A stretch of 11,662 nucleotides of DNA, taken from assembly GCA_938028645.1 (NCBI GenBank), contig CALIMD010000252.1, positions 1 through 11,662 of the forward strand, given 5' to 3'. Both the position numbers and the translations under genes were made by a program. Each line of letters opens with the position of its first letter. The stretch's first letter is position 1. The notes under the pieces were generated by a model. That model was not told the origin of the DNA. It did not search any database and worked only from the letters and a program-made list of their open reading frames with translations. The stretch comes from an uncultured Alphaproteobacteria bacterium. GTDB lineage: Bacteria; Pseudomonadota; Alphaproteobacteria; Thalassobaculales; Thalassobaculaceae. Below, piece after piece: positions 8,714 through 11,662 of the stretch.

Positions 8714-8929
8714 ACTTTAGTAGAGACTGGTGGTATTCTAAAGTTCGTCTTGAGACGTAAGAGGAATAAACGCAGTTTCGTGGAATAATAAGTTGCGGTT
8801 TGATCCTATTGATTGGGTCTAAGTAGCGAGGCTAGCAATACTAGTGAGATATTACTGGTATTGCTAGTTTCGCATATTTTTTTTTCTACCCTATCTCGTT
8901 AACGGGTGGTGAAATAGAGGGAGTAGGGG
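8714..8929 (+). promoter_or_regulatory. Structured 5' leader of the rpsG operon
   Basis: From the predicted transcription start the RNA can fold into several stem-loops. The first is a 7-bp stem, ACTTTAG (8714-8720) with CTAAAGT (8738-8744), around a 17-nt loop. The second is CGTC/GACG (8746-8749 with 8754-8757), with loop TTGA. The third is a weak CGCA/TGCG pairing (8771-8774 with 8794-8797). The fourth is GATCC/GGGTC (8802-8806 with 8815-8819). The strong terminator hairpin (8826-8885) follows, then 44 bases to the rpsG ATG. The layout resembles a ribosomal-protein or attenuator leader. In E. coli, S7 represses its operon by binding the rpsL-rpsG junction, so S7 is a natural candidate ligand, but no known leader motif was identified here. 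Confidence 0.5.
8826..8885 (+). terminator. Strong intrinsic terminator (attenuator) ahead of rpsG
   Basis: The arm at 8826-8845 (GCGAGGCTAGC onward) pairs without mismatch with 8854-8873, giving 20 bp of which three are G-U. The loop is the 8-nt GAGATATT. Three bases follow, then nine consecutive T at 8877-8885. This is a textbook Rho-independent terminator for + strand transcription. It lies only 44 bases before the rpsG start codon with no good promoter in between, so rpsG-fusA-tuf expression must come from read-through. That makes it an attenuator rather than a gene-end terminator. Confidence 0.85.
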
Positions 8930-9400
8930 ATGTCTAGACGTCATCGCGCTGAAAAAAGGGATGTTCTTCCTGACGCTAAGTTTAAGGACGAGGTCGTCAG
9001 CAAATTTATGAGTTGCCTTATGTATGATGGTAAAAGGTCCACCGCAGAATCAATCGTTTATGGAGCATTTGATAGAATCGAATCCAGGACGGGACAGCAA
9101 CCAGTTACGGTATTCCATGAGGCGCTCAACAACGTAAGGCCCCTAGTCGAGGTGCGTTCTAGAAGAGTTGGTGGGGCTACATATCAGGTGCCGGTCGAGG
9201 TGCGTAATGATAGGGCGCAGGCGCTTGCTATTAGATGGACAATAGACGCGGCCAGAAGACGGTCAGAAAACACAATGGTTGATCGATTGTCTGGCGAGCT
9301 TATGGATGCTGTTAATAGCAGAGGTGCAGCAGTAAAGAAAAAAGAAGACACGCATAGGATGGCAGAAGCAAACAAGGCTTTCTCCCATTACCGTTGGTAA
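8930..9400 (+). CDS. rpsG: 30S ribosomal protein S7
   Basis: This is S7, a primary 16S rRNA-binding protein that starts assembly of the 30S head and lines the E site. The protein is 156 residues, the usual bacterial length. It opens with MSRRHRAEKRDVLPD, contains the conserved core SRRVGGATYQVPVEVR, and ends FSHYRW like alphaproteobacterial S7. The start is supported by AGGGAG (8918-8923), six bases upstream of the ATG. S7 normally follows rpsL, which is absent here; a terminator-bearing leader precedes it instead. It is followed after 16 bases by fusA, so the two are co-transcribed and probably translationally coupled. In E. coli, S7 is the autogenous repressor of this operon. Confidence 0.98.
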   Translation: MSRRHRAEKRDVLPDAKFKDEVVSKFMSCLMYDGKRSTAESIVYGAFDRIESRTGQQPVTVFHEALNNVRPLVEVRSRRVGGATYQVPVEVRNDRAQALAIRWTIDAARRRSENTMVDRLSGELMDAVNSRGAAVKKKEDTHRMAEANKAFSHYRW

Positions 9401-9416
9401 AGTAGGTATCTGAACG

Positions 9417-11492
9417 ATGGCAAGATCTCATTCTCTGAATACATATCGTAATATTGGTATCATGGCGCATATTGATGCGGGTAAGACAACGACTACTGAA
9501 CGTGTGCTGTATTACACGGGTAGATCATACAAGATTGGTGAAGTCCATGATGGGAACGCAACCATGGACTGGATGGAGCAGGAGCAAGAGCGCGGAATTA
9601 CAATCACGTCCGCGGCTACAACTTGCCATTGGAATGACCACCGCATCAATATCATCGATACACCAGGCCACGTGGATTTCACAATCGAGGTAGAGAGATC
9701 TCTCAGAGTTCTTGATGGGGCTGTTGCGGTTTTCGATTCAGTGGCGGGTGTTGAGCCTCAATCAGAAACGGTTTGGCGTCAGGCTGATAAATATAAAGTG
9801 CCAAGAATTTGTTTCGTAAATAAAATGGATAGAATTGGCGCTGATTTTTATCGATGTGTATCGATGATTGTTGACAGATTGGGGGCTGTTCCGTTGGTCA
9901 CTCAGCTTCCAATAGGAAGTGAATCGGACTTTGTAGGTGTGGTTGATTTACTCTCCATGAAAGCTGTTAGGTGGTTAGACGAAAGTTTGGGGGCAAAGTT
10001 CGAAGTTGTTGAAATACCTGAAGACCTTAAATCTAAGTCATTAGAATATAGAACCTCGTTAGTTGAATTGGCGGTAGAGCAGGATGAAGAAGCGTTAGAA
10101 GCATATCTGGAGGGAGAAGAGCCGAGTTTAGATACGCTAAAAAGATGTATTCGCATTGGAACTTTATCATCTAGTTTTGTCCCCGTTCTTTGCGGTTCTG
10201 CTTTCAAGAACAAGGGGGTGCAACCGCTCCTAGATGCTGTAGTTGATTTTCTCCCATCGCCCTTGGATGTTGAGAGCGTTAAGGGGATAGTGCCTGATAG
10301 TGAGGAAGAGATCGTTAGAGAGAGTGATGATGAAGTGCCGTTTTCTGGATTGGCATTTAAAATAATGAATGATCCATTTGTCGGTTCACTAACGTTTGTT
10401 CGAATTTATTCTGGCGTTTTAGAAGCTGGAAAGACTGTAGCAAATACTGTTAAGGGTAAAAAAGAACGTGTTGGAAGGATGCTAGAGATGCACTCTAACA
10501 GCCGGGAAGACATAAAGGAGGCCCGAGCAGGTGACATAGTGGCACTGGCTGGTTTAAAGGATACAACAACGGGCGACACACTCTGTGACCCCCTTTCTCC
10601 AGTCATTTTGGAAAGGATGGACTTTCCCGATCCGGTTATAGAGGTTGCGGTAGAGCCCAAAACAAAAGCAGATCAGGAAAAAATGGGGACTGCACTAGCC
10701 AGGTTGGCCGCCGAGGACCCTTCCTTCAGGGTTACGTCAGATCACGAAAGTGGTCAGACAATAATAAAGGGAATGGGTGAGCTTCACCTAGAGATTTTAG
10801 TTGATAGAATGAGGCGTGAATTTAAAGTGGATGCCAACGTAGGGGCACCACAAGTCGCATATAGGGAGACAATCACTCAAACCGCTGAAATCGATTATAC
10901 ACATAAAAAACAAACAGGGGGTTCCGGACAGTTTGCACGTCTGAAGCTTATCCTTGAGCCGCTTCCAGTCGGTTCAGGTTTCGAGTTCGAGAATAAAGTG
11001 GTCGGCGGCTCTGTCCCGAGAGAATATATCCCAGGAGTTGAAAAAGGATTAGAGAGTTCGAAGGAGACAGGGGTGGTTGCGGGTTTCCCTCTGATTGACT
11101 TCAAGGCAACACTTATAGATGGTGCTAGTCATGACGTGGACTCCAGTGTTATGGCGTTCGAAATTGCTGCTCGTGCTGCGTTTCGAGAAGGAATACCGAA
11201 ATGTGCGCCAAAACTTTTAGAGCCAGTAATGCGAGTAGAAGTGGTGACGCCCGAGGATTATATGGGGGATATAATTGGCGATTTAAATAGTCGTCGTGGG
11301 AACGTGTCTGGGATGGACCAGCGTGGAAACGCCCGCGTTATAAATGCAATGGTTCCATTGGCTAACATGTTTGGGTATGTAAATACATTGAGATCGATGA
11401 GCCAAGGAAGGTCTCAGTACACTATGCATTTTGATCATTATGAACAGGTCCCTCAAGCGGTAGCAGACGAAGTTACTGCTAAAATGGCCTAA
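9417..11492 (+). CDS. fusA: Elongation factor G
   Basis: EF-G is the GTPase that moves tRNAs and mRNA through the ribosome and, with the recycling factor, splits it after termination. The protein is 691 residues, normal for the family. The G-domain motifs are all present: AHIDAGKT (17-24), RGITI (59-63), DTPGH (81-85, with catalytic H85), NKMD (135-138) and GSAFKNKG (260-267). Domain II follows at about 300-400, domain III from about 405 (KGMGELHLEI at 451-460), domain IV with its decoding-centre tip (GASHDVDSS, 569-577), and domain V to the end. The Shine-Dalgarno sequence is weak (AGTAGGT, 9401-9407). With only 16 bases after the rpsG stop, translational coupling probably helps initiation. 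The protein starts MARSHSLNTYRNIGI, as expected for canonical EF-G. No missing key residue was seen. Confidence 0.98.
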   Translation: MARSHSLNTYRNIGIMAHIDAGKTTTTERVLYYTGRSYKIGEVHDGNATMDWMEQEQERGITITSAATTCHWNDHRINIIDTPGHVDFTIEVERSLRVLDGAVAVFDSVAGVEPQSETVWRQADKYKVPRICFVNKMDRIGADFYRCVSMIVDRLGAVPLVTQLPIGSESDFVGVVDLLSMKAVRWLDESLGAKFEVVEIPEDLKSKSLEYRTSLVELAVEQDEEALEAYLEGEEPSLDTLKRCIRIGTLSSSFVPVLCGSAFKNKGVQPLLDAVVDFLPSPLDVESVKGIVPDSEEEIVRESDDEVPFSGLAFKIMNDPFVGSLTFVRIYSGVLEAGKTVANTVKGKKERVGRMLEMHSNSREDIKEARAGDIVALAGLKDTTTGDTLCDPLSPVILERMDFPDPVIEVAVEPKTKADQEKMGTALARLAAEDPSFRVTSDHESGQTIIKGMGELHLEILVDRMRREFKVDANVGAPQVAYRETITQTAEIDYTHKKQTGGSGQFARLKLILEPLPVGSGFEFENKVVGGSVPREYIPGVEKGLESSKETGVVAGFPLIDFKATLIDGASHDVDSSVMAFEIAARAAFREGIPKCAPKLLEPVMRVEVVTPEDYMGDIIGDLNSRRGNVSGMDQRGNARVINAMVPLANMFGYVNTLRSMSQGRSQYTMHFDHYEQVPQAVADEVTAKMA

Positions 11493-11559
11493 AATATTTT
11501 AAATAACTGATCAAAGGTTTAATTGAATAAAACACGATTTGAAAGACGGAGTTGTAAAG
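11493..11559 (+). other. fusA-tuf intergenic spacer
   Basis: These 67 AT-rich bases contain no stable hairpin and no convincing promoter. They end with GGAG (11548-11551), eight bases before the tuf ATG. Co-transcription of tuf with fusA is therefore likely. Confidence 0.7.
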
Positions 11560-11662
11560 ATGGCGAAGGAAAAATTTGAGCGTAATAAGCCTCACTGTAA
11601 TATTGGTACTATAGGTCATGTTGATCATGGTAAGACGACGTTAACTGCTGCTATTACGAAAG
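11560..11662 (+). CDS. tuf: Elongation factor Tu, 5' part (cut by window end)
   Basis: The first 34 codons of EF-Tu are visible, the GTPase that brings aminoacyl-tRNA to the ribosomal A site. The peptide begins MAKEKFERNKPHCNIG and contains the P-loop GHVDHGKT at residues 19-26, followed by TLTAAITK. The PHCNIG segment is typical of Alphaproteobacteria (E. coli has PHVNVG). The start is supported by GGAG eight bases upstream. Many of the visible codons end in T (GTT, GAT, CAT, GGT, GCT), as might be expected of a very highly expressed gene. The reading frame is open to the window edge, and about 360 further residues would be expected beyond it. Many Proteobacteria carry a second tuf copy, so the suffix A or B cannot be assigned. 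Confidence 0.96.
   Translation, partial: MAKEKFERNKPHCNIGTIGHVDHGKTTLTAAITK

Larger units (their letters stand above)
8481..8929 (+). other. Non-coding region at the usual rpsL position
   Basis: These 449 bases contain no convincing open reading frame on either strand and no recognisable piece of S12. Scanning left to right shows the T-run of the hairpin at the rpoC stop, a perfect 37-base palindrome (8576-8612), an AT-rich stretch (about 8620-8670), a sigma70-type promoter (8679-8707), a folded leader (about 8714-8825), a strong intrinsic terminator (8826-8885) and the rpsG ribosome-binding site (8918-8923). No tRNA was seen, because there is no proper T-arm or acceptor pairing. In most Proteobacteria rpsL occupies this place. 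Confidence 0.85.

Noticed and set aside
8741..8760. T-arm-like sequence (GTTCGTC) suggesting a tRNA in the gap
   Set aside because: There is no matching acceptor, D-arm or anticodon arm, and the sequence is better explained as the small CGTC/GACG leader hairpin.
8861..8897. Possible promoter downstream of the leader terminator (TTGCTA or TTTCGC with TATCTC)
   Set aside because: The only combination with reasonable spacing (18 bases) has a poor -35 box lying in the terminator stem; the other has a 25-base spacer. The TTGACC/TAGTAT pair upstream is clearly better.
9454..9693. Plus-strand open frame of 79 codons overlapping the start of fusA
   Set aside because: It is an alternative-frame shadow of the EF-G GTPase domain, whose motifs are fully intact in the main frame.
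11490..11500. AT-rich palindrome (AAAATATTTT) at the fusA stop as a terminator
   Set aside because: The stem would be pure A-U with no real loop and would not be stable; fusA and tuf are probably co-transcribed.
1..11662. Mobile elements, CRISPR arrays, defence or biosynthetic systems
   Set aside because: No transposase, integrase, regularly spaced repeats or accessory genes are present. Every coding region is a housekeeping transcription or translation gene.

Overview
The window holds the core transcription/translation block of a bacterium, all on the + strand: rpoB (its start codon at the very left edge), rpoC, a 449-base non-coding stretch, rpsG, fusA, and the first 34 codons of a tuf gene cut by the right edge. 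The protein signatures point to an alphaproteobacterium: the RpoC N-terminus, a 156-residue S7 ending FSHYRW, and the EF-Tu start MAKEKFERNK followed by PHCNIGTIGHVDHGKT. The DNA is moderately AT-rich (by eye, GC in the low 40s), with frequent AGA/AGG arginine codons and A/T-ending codons. I cannot place it below class level.

Layout. Positions 2-4183 encode RNA polymerase beta. After a 118-base gap with a small hairpin and T-run, 4302-8480 encode beta-prime. The two subunits form the catalytic core: beta carries the rifampicin pocket, and beta-prime carries the Mg-binding NADFDGDQMA loop, two zinc sites and the trigger loop. Positions 8930-9400 encode S7, 9417-11492 encode EF-G, and EF-Tu begins at 11560. 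These three act at the ribosome: 30S head assembly, translocation and aminoacyl-tRNA delivery.

The unusual part is 8481-8929. The usual proteobacterial order is rpoB-rpoC-rpsL-rpsG-fusA-tuf, but rpsL (ribosomal protein S12) is not here and I see no remnant of it. In its place are a small terminator-like hairpin overlapping the rpoC stop, a perfect 37-base palindrome (18-bp arms around one base), a good sigma70-type promoter (TTGACC, 17 bases, TAGTAT), and a leader of about 215 nt. The leader has several stem-loops and ends in a strong intrinsic terminator (20-bp stem, nine T) only 44 bases before the rpsG start codon. The simplest reading is that rpoBC and rpsG-fusA-tuf are separate transcription units, and that the second is controlled by conditional termination in its leader. 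The loop of the first leader hairpin is complementary to part of the terminator's 5' arm, which suggests an antitermination switch; this is inference.

I found no mobile element, CRISPR array, tRNA, or exotic multi-gene system. The protein-coding content is ordinary housekeeping.
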